A stretch of DNA of 64,000 bases from Undaria pinnatifida. Its lineage: Eukaryota; Sar; Phaeophyceae; Laminariales; Alariaceae. The stretch covers positions 4,955,044-5,019,043 of the forward strand of contig JABAKD010000006.1 of NCBI GenBank assembly GCA_012845835.1, read 5' to 3'. The notes under the pieces were generated by a model that was not told where the DNA came from, did not search any database, and saw only the letters and a list, made by a program, of their open reading frames with translations. Every line of letters starts with the position of its first letter. Position 1 is the first letter of the stretch. The position numbers were made by a program, and so were the translations under genes. Shown in pieces: positions 31,258 to 40,775 of the stretch.

Positions 31258-32164
31258 AGAATTTCGAGACAAAACCAAGCAGGTAGAGCCGTCTCTTCGG
31301 CCTTTGGCCCTGGCTTTAGCACGGCCGATGACACTCCAGCCAGCCTCTGCTGTAGGCATGAACGAATGCGGTTGATTCGCAGCGAAATATCCCGCTGTGC
31401 TCGCTTCTATGTGGCCATTGTCCATGCCATTTCATGTCACCTCCCTTCTGTTTTGAGCTCGTCGTCGTACGGTTGAGGTACGAGGAAACCTATACGTACT
31501 CGGTGAGAACAGCAGTATGTACGGCGAGCATGAACGCCAACTGACGACATTGGCAAGCACAAAACAGCAGGTGTAGCAGCAGTAACCGAAGGGCGAAACG
31601 TCTAGCACATAATGCAGCAACAAGTAGCAACCAGAACTACAGCAGATAGCTCAAAGTGCAGTGCGAGTGCCGTTGGCAAGCTTAGTCGTACACGCATCAC
31701 TCTGTCCAATATATAACAGAATTTCGAGACAAAACCAAGCAGGTAGAGCCGTCTCTTCGGCCTTTGGCCCTGGCTTTAGCACGGCCGCTGACACTCCAGC
31801 CAGCCTCTGCTGTAGGCATGAACGAATGCGGTTGATTCGCAGCGAACTATCCCGCTGTGCTCGCTTATATGTGGCCATTGTCCATGCCATTTCATGTCAC
31901 CTCCCTTCTGTTTTGAGCTCGTCGTCGTACGGTTGAGGTACGAGGAAACCCGCACTTACTCGGTGAGAACAGCAGTATGTACGACGAGCATGAACGCCAA
32001 CTGACGACATTGGCAAACACACAACAGCAGGTGTAGCAGCAGTAGCCGAAGGGCGAAACGTCTAGCACATAATGCAGCAACAAGTAGCAACCAGAACTAC
32101 AGCAGATAGCTCAAAGTGCAGTGCGAGTGCCGTTGGCAAGCTTAGTCGTACACGCATCACTCTC
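31258..32164 (+). repeat. Near-perfect tandem duplication, unit about 460 bases
   Basis: 31,258-31,703 and 31,717-32,164 agree over almost their whole length, from AACAGAATTTCGAGACAAAA to CGTACACGCATCACTCT, with only scattered substitutions and a 14-base junction. High similarity means a recent event. Open frames of about 80 codons are kept in both copies on both strands, but they resemble no family I know. Confidence 0.9.
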
Positions 32165-33245
32165 AAGAGCCAACAAGAGGCAGGGCAGGGGCCCCCAACA
32201 CAGAGACACGTGACAACCACGGCCAGCTGTCGATCGCGTGATTGGCCGGTAGTCCGTGCTTCGGTGGGTGTATCGGAAGTCGTTCGTAGTACTACTGCTG
32301 TAGACCGTCGAAAGACCACGTGACATGTGACATCCCGTTCTGATGGCAGCCTCGCCAGTAGACCCCCCAAAATTTATTTTTCTTTTCTTTTTCTTGGCCC
32401 CATGCACCCATTTCCTTTCCTTTCTCTTCTTTGTTTTTTGTTTCTTTTTTCCAATTGACTTGCGTCTGTTGTGCGTATGCGTAGTGATAGATACTACGTG
32501 TGATATATACGTGGTAGTCTTTCTTGGGTGGCAAGCGGTATAGTCGGTTTTCCCAGGCGCGAGTAATGAGACGTATGCACCGGTATGGACCTGGCACATC
32601 GTATACTGACTCCCGATCTCACTTTTATATGTTTCTGGTGGAGGCATGAATTGCGTCAGCTGTGATTTATGCGTGTACCACCTTGAGTTGTTTGTGTTTT
32701 TCCCTAGGGTATTCCTCTGCTCCAGAGTGACTGGAACCAGTCCTGTGACCACGGACTGGATTGTGCGAGTTAATGTGAGAACAACAACTGAAATATTGCC
32801 TGTTTCTTGACCTTTCAGCTGCTTCCTGCATATTTGGTTTTTCTGCCAACACGATTTTGAACCTTTTCGCGATTTTTTCTTTTTTTGTCTAGTAAGTTGA
32901 TTTGCCGCTAATTTGCCGCCTGTGCATTAGTTGCGGAACGGTCCAGCTTTAGCTTTTCTTTGATTGCCACCATTTGTTTTGTAGTTGGCGAAGCTTCATC
33001 GGCTGAGATCTGGGCTTGGCTCATCAGCTCGACACCGCCCAGCACCCCATCGCAGCGCTATAGCTCACAGCAACGAAGCGCCGTGCAGTGCCCTGCGGCT
33101 CAGCTCAGCAGCGCACCGCGGCGCAGCGCTAGCTCAGCAGAGCGAAGCGCTATGCTTTGCCGTGCTCTGCCGTCGCGGTCGTTCGTTGTTCATGATATCT
33201 AAAACTCCGCGTAGGCTGATATTTAGGTATTTGGCGCTTTATTCT
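32165..33245. other. Interval with no supported gene
   Basis: Low-complexity stretches only. 33,040-33,180 is rich in AGCGC/GCAGC/CTCAGC words. No exon or RNA gene is supported. Confidence 0.35.
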
Positions 33246-34500
33246 ATATCGCGTCAACCATCGTAATATCATACAATATGGGGGAGGGAATGTAATCTCT
33301 ATGCAAAGATCCTGTTTTGTTTTAGTCAATTGTCAGCCGGCCGCCCCGGTGGTCTAGTGGTTTTACCCTCGAATACCTCCAACGTTTGGTTGTCCTCGAG
33401 TTCGACACCCACCACGATGAGATTTGACTTTATTTGCAAAAATGCAATAAAAAGAAGAGATCAACTGCTGAGAGCGCCTGCTAGGTACACTTCGACGCGA
33501 GTCGACGAGGGAAGAAAATGCTCCATTCTCCTCGCGGTAAAAATGAAGGCACGTGCCGAAGTGGGGAGGGAGGAGGAGGGCCCGCTATGTGACCCCGGAT
33601 CTGAATTACTACTGGGAGGGAGCGCGAGAATGGTGCGGGGATAATACATGGCATGAAGAAAAAAAAATGTTGCAAAGAAAGGTATATGATTATTTCTACC
33701 AGTAAATAATATGTCAGTCTCTGGGAAATACGCACGGCGCCATCAGCAGTCGTCATGGTAGAGACACTCCGGATATTATGTACTGAGGGGACGCATCCGA
33801 TTTCGACAACGTGAAAGCACCCACGAAGAAAAGATAGCAGACACACATATCCCGCCTTCTCGAGAAAAAACAGAGAAGAAGCGCTACGCCAACCTCCCGT
33901 ACGAGCAAAGCCACCCCCGCACCTATCCTAGACAACGCCGACGCAACGAGAGATCGCCCTCCTCTTCTTCGTTTTTCTCCTCGCCCGCAACCACGCAGAC
34001 CAATCAATGCGACAGCCTTCACGTAACAAACATAGCAATCTTCTTCCAAAACCTCGCCGGCTGACATGGCCCCATGTCGACGTTTGATGCAAACCGACTT
34101 TGCATCCTGTCGACTTCGAACCTCCATTGCCACGGGGACAGCAGTGCAGTCTCTTCATTAATGCCAAGGCCTCTTTCGCTTCGCCTAGAGGCGACGCAGG
34201 TTCTCAATAATACTATTTTCGGTATTTTTGTTTGATAGACGCCAACTTTTACTTGACGGCGCATTTAACATAGTGTGTTTCGCCTATCCTTGCCTTCTTT
34301 GTTGTATAATATTACGTTTTTTTTCTGTCAAATCATGACTTTCATAATCCCATGTTCGTATTAAACTCTTGGCATTACTTTAAAGTTCAATGCATGCCAA
34401 ATCGGACAGCTACACCTTAAGTTGTCGAAGTGCTGCCCTGCCCTACCCGAAGCATGGGCACCGGCGAATGCCGGCGCCCATGCGGAGCCCTTGTATATAT
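33246..34500 (+). repeat. 1.25 kb dispersed repeat, copy A (contains a SINE)
   Basis: This matches 56,790-58,257 in inverted orientation from GCGTCAACCATCGTAATAT through GGATCTGAATTACTACTGGG, GACAACGTGAAAGCAC, GTCGACGTTTGATGC-type blocks and GTTGTCGAAGTGCTGCCCTG to a GC-rich hairpin (GGCGAATGCCGGCGCCCATG). Copy B has about 240 extra bases inside. No domain could be recognised in the frames shared by both copies. Confidence 0.85.
33334..33490 (+). mobile_element. tRNA-derived SINE (family A), copy 1
   Basis: The head carries an A box, TGGTCTAGTGG (33,350-33,360), and a B box in GAGTTCGACACCC (33,398-33,410). These are the two internal RNA polymerase III promoter elements, spaced as in a tRNA. 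A shared body follows (GATTTGACTTTATTTGCAAA, then AACTGCTGAGAGCGCCT). The head and body are repeated together at 36,639-36,800 and 58,010-58,173. Confidence 0.75.
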
Positions 34501-34502
34501 GT

Positions 34503-34690
34503 TATTCGGTCAGGAGTTTTTTTTGTCTCGGTCTCAGTATGGGATGCTCGGAACTGGAATTTCTCGGTCAAATCGCTTCGTTCGAGCGCCGTATTCGGGG
34601 GGCGGCTCCAACGCCCCTCGCCCTGCCTTATCCGTTCCGCACCTCGACGTGAACGCGGGTGGATGCTGAGCGAGACAAGCGAGAAGCGCG
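34503..34690 (+). repeat. Dispersed repeat R7, copy 2
   Basis: It begins CGGTCAGGAGTTTTTTTTGT directly after the hairpin end of the 1.25 kb repeat, shares GTTCGAGCGCCGTATTCGGG and the GGGGCGGCTCCAACGCCCC block, and ends near GCGAGACAAGCGAGAAG. Confidence 0.8.
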
Positions 34691-34739
34691 CAAAAAAATG
34701 TGATTTGAGCGGTACTCTCCAGTTATTCTTCGGATCTTG

Positions 34740-35035
34740 ATGTGTGTGTGTGTGTGTGTGTTCTTCACATTAAACCGTTCTTCTACTCGTCGACATCCAG
34801 CACACCCAGTGTCCGTACTGATTCTTCACCCTAGAAAGATCAGCTCTGTGGTCACAAGCTACGACACAGAGATAATGCACCGTAATGCATTCGACAACGC
34901 AATGTCATGCCCTAGTACTGGGTACGACAGGCACAACATACATACGTCAGCAACAGAAATACATTGGAAGAGAGAAATACGAAATAAACAAAAACAAAAA
35001 CAAAAACAAAAACAAAAAACAAAAACAAAATAAGA
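34740..35035. repeat. (TG)n and (CAAAAA)n microsatellites
   Basis: A TG run lies at 34,740-34,761, and six AAACAAAAA-type units run about 34,984-35,032. The bases between are unremarkable. Confidence 0.8.
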
Positions 35036-35141
35036 AAACAATGTACATGTGTATGGAGAGGTTGATTACATGCAACTTGGCAAGACATTCTTCCCAAATT
35101 GGCGTCATATTGTCCCAAAACAAATAATATTATAAAAAATG

Positions 35142-35620
35142 AAAATACACTCCAGCTGTGAGATCGAAGATTTCGTCGAAACTCATCTTTGCAAGCTGTG
35201 TGTGATACTCCGATCGCGCGCATTACGAGTTGTGTGTCCTCATTAAGGATATAGGTCGGCGACTCCACTTACAACTACAGTGTAGCTATCAGGGTCAACA
35301 GGATGATTTTAGTCAGTCTGTGCGCGGACACTATAAAACCCGTTTCTGAGGGGGACAAAATCTGACAGCTGTGAAGGGAAATGTATCCTTTTATCAAGTG
35401 AATCTTGTAAGTCGAATAACCGGTGAGGGGGGTGGGGCGGAGTTTTGAAGGACGTGGGGGGCTGGTTTTGATCAAAAGCGAGCGGGTTTGGAGGGGGGGG
35501 GGGGGGGGAGGGAAAGGGGGCAATTTGTGCATGTAAGCAATAAATCCTTTCGAGGGGATAAATCTGACGGTTTTGGCACCAGTATGTTATTGGGGGCGGG
35601 GGGGGGGGGGGGGGTTGGGG

Positions 35621-35653
<33 letters not shown>

Positions 35654-35945
35654 CGGGGGGGGCAGCTCAATATGTGCCTGGAAACTATACATTATTTTGA
35701 GGGGATAAATGTGACGGTTTTGGAAATAATACATCAGTTTATCATGTTTATCCTGGGGTAAGTCGTACAATCAGTGAGTAAAGAGAGGGTGGAGTGTTCG
35801 AGGGGGTGGGGTTGGGATGGGTTGGGGGGGAGGTGGGGGGTGGGGGCGGGGGGGGGGCGGGGGGGGGGGGGGGGGGGGGGGGGGGCGGGAGGAAGGGCTT
35901 TAGGTGAGGGGTTTAATAATATATACGACGTACAGTACATAAATC
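35142..35945 (+). repeat. Dispersed repeat R1 with long poly-G tracts
   Basis: It starts at the core module (CTCCAGCTGTGAGATCGAAG to CATCTTTGCAAGCTGTG). It continues through GGTCGGCGACTCCACTT, AGTCAGTCTGTGCGCG and TCTGACAGCTGTGAAGGG to GTCGAATAACCGGTGAGG. Three diverged GGATAAATNTGACGGTTTTGG units follow, separated by G runs; 35,622-35,653 is 32 G. The minus-strand frame (HTACKDEFRRNLRSHS-like) is kept in three copies, but a protein role is not supported. Confidence 0.8.
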
Positions 35946-36638
35946 CCCATGGTACCGCGGTAGGTATGATATCATAGTAGCAGTGCATTTTATTATTGAA
36001 TTTCGGTAGGTACGTACATACATGGGTAGACATGGCAAGCGCACGCATGACTAACACGAGGAGGAAGTGAATACGATTACTGCGCCAGAAAACGCCACAC
36101 AGCAGCCTTACGAGTGGCTGCGTTCCCGGCCTCGAGGGTGTGGTAGTTCGGGCACATCTACATAGTTTGTGCTCGTGCAAGTAATATAGATACGAGTAAG
36201 AGCACACACACTGATGCGCTCTAATAGACACAACGCCTTTTGTCTCACTTAAGCAAGGGGGAGGGTGTACCAAAAAACAGGGAGTACATTTTCGACATAA
36301 AAAACAAGGGGAAAAATCGTTCCTGTGCGCCACGCGAAGGACGTGTAGTGAGCAGTATAGACGGCATTCACGGAAGAAACCAGTGGCATGCATTCGTCCC
36401 GGTGTCGCATCGTTTGGTGGTTCTTTTCCCCAAGAATACTCTATGGAGAAGTACAGACAATGTGGGAGGGGTGCTTTGCTGTTGCTAGCCTCCATTGCTG
36501 TTTTGGTAGTTTGCCGCGGTCAACTGCACAAAGAGCGGTCGTGTTGGTACGTAACTGACAAATAATGTTGTGTTGCTTCCTACTTGACGTGCTCCTTGCT
36601 GCTGATTGCTGATTAATCATCTCTACTGAGTTATATAT
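35946..36638. other. Interval with no supported gene
   Basis: A minus-strand open frame of about 250 codons spans this and the poly-G tract. It has no family resemblance and ends in repeat-encoded Pro, so I do not call it a gene. Confidence 0.35.
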
Positions 36639-36800
36639 AGCCGGTCGCCCCGATGGTCTATCTAGTGATTATCTTCGAATACTACTACTAGCGTTGGTCA
36701 TTGAGTTTGATTCCCACTGTTGGGAAATATTACATTATTTGCAGAAATGCAAAAAAAATAGGATCAACTAACTGCTGAGAACGCCTAGCAGCGTGGGTAG
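36639..36800 (+). mobile_element. tRNA-derived SINE (family A), copy 2
   Basis: It has GCCGGTCGCCCCGATGGTC, an A box broken by a small insertion (TGGTCTATCTAGTG), a B box in GAGTTTGATTCCCACT and the shared body to CTGAGAACGCCTAGCAGC. It is more diverged than the other two copies. Confidence 0.7.
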
Positions 36801-37300
36801 GAACATTTCGGTGTCGCATAAGCGACAAAGAGGTGATTATGGTATCCATGAGACTATTCGACCATTATTACGCGGATCAAATACGCACTGTTTTGGCCTC
36901 ATTTCAGGCTTTTTTCCACGGTTATTTTTTTTGCTCGTGTTGTGCCAGTGTTAGTTCTATTTAGTATGTCGTTTTGCTTTGAAAGCCCTTTTTTTGTGTT
37001 CGGTTTTGTGTTAATAACGGGGGGGGGGCTGAATCCTGGATATAAATCGCTCTAATTCGTCCATTTATATATTGCATTTGGTGCTGTTGTCGCTGTTGAA
37101 GTGGTTCTCACCCTCATTTTGAGCGTGCTTGCTCGGCACACGCCAATCTGATACGGGCTTAAAATCGCTTTTCGGGGTGACCTATCATGCAAACAGCAGG
37201 TCGAATTGCGCTCGCATTGCAGATGTTTGCCGTATACGGAAGTATGCGAGGAAACCCAGGTCGGCCGAAATAATTGTGAGCTTATTGGGTCGAAGCCTAC
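36801..37300. other. Interval with no supported gene
   Basis: Unique sequence with a nine-G run near 37,020. Nothing is recognised. Confidence 0.35.
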
Positions 37301-37301
37301 C

Positions 37302-37925
37302 AGCAAATCACGAGTAAACCAATGGGGTCGGGGTTGACACGCCGTGCGGGGAGGTATTGACCCGAGAGATCATCGTTGTAGTTCCCGCGTTGTTGGAGTT
37401 GTAGATGTTCGGAGGATTTCTGAACCGGGGATTGGACCCTATCTCCCCCGTGTGCGACGAAACTGCCCCCCATTGGTTGGTGAGCCTCTATCATCCTCCT
37501 AGGGTGGGGCAGCGCTGCGGAGCTCGAACCAATCAGCGATTTTAGCCAACGGAGTCAGGGCTTCCACATCGTTAGGGGCGGTGACTACCGGAGAAAAACC
37601 GGCTTTATTTCCCGTTTGTCTAACTGTTAGATATATAGAATGACCTCTGGACTGGGGATGGGACACTATCGTTCCCGGGTGGAGCTGGCTCTATAATATA
37701 CGAGCCCCAGCCTATCAGAGATCGGCCGGTCGGTGGGGTTGGGGATTTCTACACTCTGCGGGGAGATATCAATCCTGGTGATATCTATCCGTGTTCGTTC
37801 CCGGGTTATCGGAGTTGTATATGTATGTGTGGACTGATTATGATCCTGGGATGGGACCCTATCTTGCCCAGATGACGGTTAATTTATGTACCATCCCCGG
37901 CCAATGAGCGACCAGCGATCAGATA
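37302..37925 (+). repeat. Degenerate tandem array, unit about 190-220 bases
   Basis: Three or four units share a CCAATNAGCGA or CTATCAGAGATC block, a GGTCGGGGTTGACACG-like block, TATCGGAGTTGTATATG-like sequence, and GGGGATGGGACNCTATC with CCCGG. Units start near 37,302, 37,526, 37,711 and 37,900. Confidence 0.6.
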
Positions 37926-38499
37926 AAAGGCCATACCAGGTAGTATATGTTTTGTTTTTTTTTTTTCGCCTGAAACTCGAGCCTGAAATTCTCAACTGCC
38001 AAATTCTTAGTTCAGTGCTATCGCGTCCTACTAATACTCTATCTACCAGATAGCAACAAATAGCAACATTATTATTAAAATAGCATTCGAGGAATTGAAT
38101 GACGAAGGCAGCGACACCGTGATTCACGCCTAGAATACCGTTAGCAAGTCTCTCCACGATCAGACTATACACACAGACAGCCGGTCTGCGAGCCTCGGAT
38201 CGAGATACTATATCATGCATCGTGTAGCAGAAGTTGGCTCAGTGCGCGCCTCTCAGTGGCTACGTAGAGAACATGCAGCATAAATGGCCACCCCCTTGGC
38301 CCTGGATGCTTGGTTGAGTCAAAACATCAAGAACAAACGCACTCGAAACGTCTCTTCGTGGCCAGACTGAAGGCTCAGTCTGCATGGGCTCGGATTTATC
38401 CTATCGAAATGTTATGATGAAGTTCGGAATCGGATTCACGCAAGAAACGGCAGAAGTAGTCCACTGTTAAGTCTATATCGATATCTTGGCATTACTTTA

Positions 38500-38645
38500 C
38501 CTTCTTCACGCGTACACTATGTGTTGCGTAGTAACGGCTTTTACTCTATCGGATATTGAATCGAACAAGTCGAAGTGCTGCCCTGCCCTACCCGGAGCAT
38601 GGGTGCTGGCGAATGCCGGGATCCCTGCGGAGCCCTTGAAATAAT
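38500..38645 (+). repeat. Fragment of the 1.25 kb repeat's hairpin end
   Basis: It shares AAGTCGAAGTGCTGCCCTGC, CCTACCCGGAGCATGGG and CTGCGGAGCCCTTG with 34,420-34,495 and 56,795-56,870 (inverted). The palindrome is decayed here. Confidence 0.7.
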
Positions 38646-38694
38646 GCATGATACACTCTTCGGATTAACCCTGAACGAATACAGGGCTCTACGG

Positions 38695-38960
38695 GTATTG
38701 TAACAAGCGCATACCCGTACCCCGGGTATTGTGCCAGTCTTACAGAAGTCACAGAAGTTCCGGGTAACGGTATGGGGATCTTACAGAAGTTCCAGAAGTT
38801 CCGGGTAAGGGTATGGGGATCTTACAGAAGTTCCAGAAGTTCCGGGTACGGGTATGAATGTTGTACAGAACTTCCAGATGTTCGGGGTACGGGAATGAAT
38901 GTCCTACAGAACTTCCAGGAGTCCTTTGTAGGGTAATACCCGGGGTAATACCCCGGGTAT
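38695..38960 (+). repeat. Minisatellite, second block of the TTCCAGAA unit
   Basis: About five units of ACAGAAGTTCCAGAAGTTCC followed by GGGTAAGGGTATGGGGATC or GGGTACGGGTATGAATG. It ends in a CCCGGGTAT-rich stretch near 38,940-38,960. Confidence 0.85.
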
Positions 38961-39191
38961 GATTTGTACGTACCCTACAGAACACAATCTTCCAATTTTA
39001 GCGTCTTCCCACAAGTTAGTATCACGTTATTGGGCATTTTGTTATTTGCGGGCCTGTACTGTACTGGACAACAATTCCCAGACTATTTTCAACTATTTTG
39101 TCCCCGCAAAACGTGATCGCAGTTATACAGGGGTTAGTGAGCCCCAAATGGGTCTAACCGCGCACAGGTTGCTTGTCGCCAGTTTGCTCAC

Positions 39192-39569
39192 CTGACACAT
39201 CGACCCCTCCTTCGCTTCCTCCTTCTCCTCTTCCTCTTCTCCCCCCCCCTCCTGCTCTTCCTCTCCCCCCTTCTCCCCTTTCTCCTCCTGCTACAGCATC
39301 GGCCGAGCCCAATCCGTTAGACCCAGCTCCTATACCGCCCCCAGTCTCCTCATCCTGCTCTTCCACTAGTAGGGGAGTTAGCGCTCCTTCCGTGTCTCGC
39401 GTGGCAGTGCGGTCGGCACCGAGCGTGGTAGTCGGCATTGTCGTCGAGGTGGATACTGACACTACAAGCGGGGTGCTCTCGTCGCTGTTGCCGCCGGTGG
39501 TGATGGTGGTGGTGGTGGTGGTGGGAGTGTTGATGGAGGTGTTTGGGCCAGGTGTCCTGCTCATTCGCT
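39192..39569 (-). CDS. Candidate exon, low-complexity protein, unidentified
   Basis: An open minus-strand stretch begins near an AG acceptor (GTCCGCAG) followed by an ATG. It encodes a Ser/Thr-rich, then acidic, then Gly/Arg-rich sequence (LLVEEQDEETGGGIGAG is the least repetitive part) and ends at a strong donor, TCAG|GTGAGC. No partner exon was found downstream on the minus strand and no family is recognisable. It could equally be a chance frame in CT/GA-rich DNA. Confidence 0.25.
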
Positions 39570-40775
39570 GCGGACAGTTGTTAACACTTAATCGTAGCAA
39601 AGGCGCTTCAACTGCCTGTCTGTCGCAGGTGGTGATGGCGATGGGGGTATTTGGACGGAGCTTCTGGTCTATCCGCTTTCGGGAGTCGGCAAGGGCGCTT
39701 CAACTCTCTCCCTCTCTGCCCGCCTGTCTATCTGCCTGTCTTGTTCTTCTTGCAGGTAGAGATACACTCGTACTGCTGCGAGGCCACGCAGCACGCGTAT
39801 GGCCGGATCGATCAAACGAGTGCCTGCGCTTCGCCCGTCCTTTTGGGTTGAGTGCTACGTGCCGTATTTTTCACGCCCGACTTTTATCTCCGTCTTTTGG
39901 CTCAACTTTTGCTCTCGCTGCTGGCTGCGCCACCTGCCTTATCTTCCCGTGAGCAGGCACCCCTCTTCCTCTATTGATACCCGCCACGTCTACGCGCCAC
40001 CCACGCTTGCGGTTGCAGGTTATGCTGTCTCGGCACTTGTTACAGCCGGTGACAGAGGTACGAGGTAGTTTTTCAGAGTTTTTGAACCTTTCCCCTTGTT
40101 GAAGAAAATAATAAAGTTGTCTCGATATATATCCCGAAGGTTGCGCCTATCTGTCAGCCACGTTCGCGATTCTGGGAGACTTGAACCGCAAAAAATGTTC
40201 TCTTGGGCTCTCCCCCTCTGGTGGTTCTCTTCTTCCTCTCCTCTCTCAGCTCGCAGTGCTCACAGACACGTGTAGAAGAACTCGGAACACGCTCATTTTC
40301 ATTTTTTCTCCCAGGGGGTTTCCACAGTTCTTGTTTGCGTATTTAGATCGGGAAACTGCTGCATTTTTCGTAGTTCGAAAAAACTCATAAATATAGTGGT
40401 GGGTATTTTTTTAGAATCTGGCCAAAGGCCAGGAGGGGCATGGGCAGCTCATAATGAGAGGTATCATACGCACCGTGTTTGCCAGTTTGCTTGCTGCTGT
40501 TGCTGTTGCTGCTTCTGCTGTGCATATTTTGTTGTGCTCGCAGACGACACAGCAGTAGACACACCAAGCACCAGACCCACAGTACGCGGCTTGAACCCGA
40601 GAGAAAAGTTATCACAGGAGTCGACAGAATCAGCACAGAGGAGGACCCCTGTCAATTAGAGCTAGCGTACATAGCACTCCGCAGCATTTGTCACAAGGCC
40701 GAGCAACACCCGGACCTCTGCTCTATCTCACACCACGACTAGCTCGCATCACACCGAGGACAAGAGGACACCACC
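39570..40775. other. Upstream region of the phosphatase gene
   Basis: It contains two diverged copies of a GGCGCTTCAACT, CTGTCT, CAGGT stretch (39,601 and 39,695). A candidate 3' splice site (TTGTGCTCGCAG, near 40,540) could end a 5' UTR intron, leaving a leader of about 235 bases before the ATG. A short GCTGTT/GCTGCT run precedes it. No clear core promoter element is visible. Confidence 0.35.

Noticed and set aside
35734-36495. 253-codon minus-strand open frame
   Set aside because: No family resemblance, no supporting splice or start context, and its end is poly-Pro encoded by a G/C tract.
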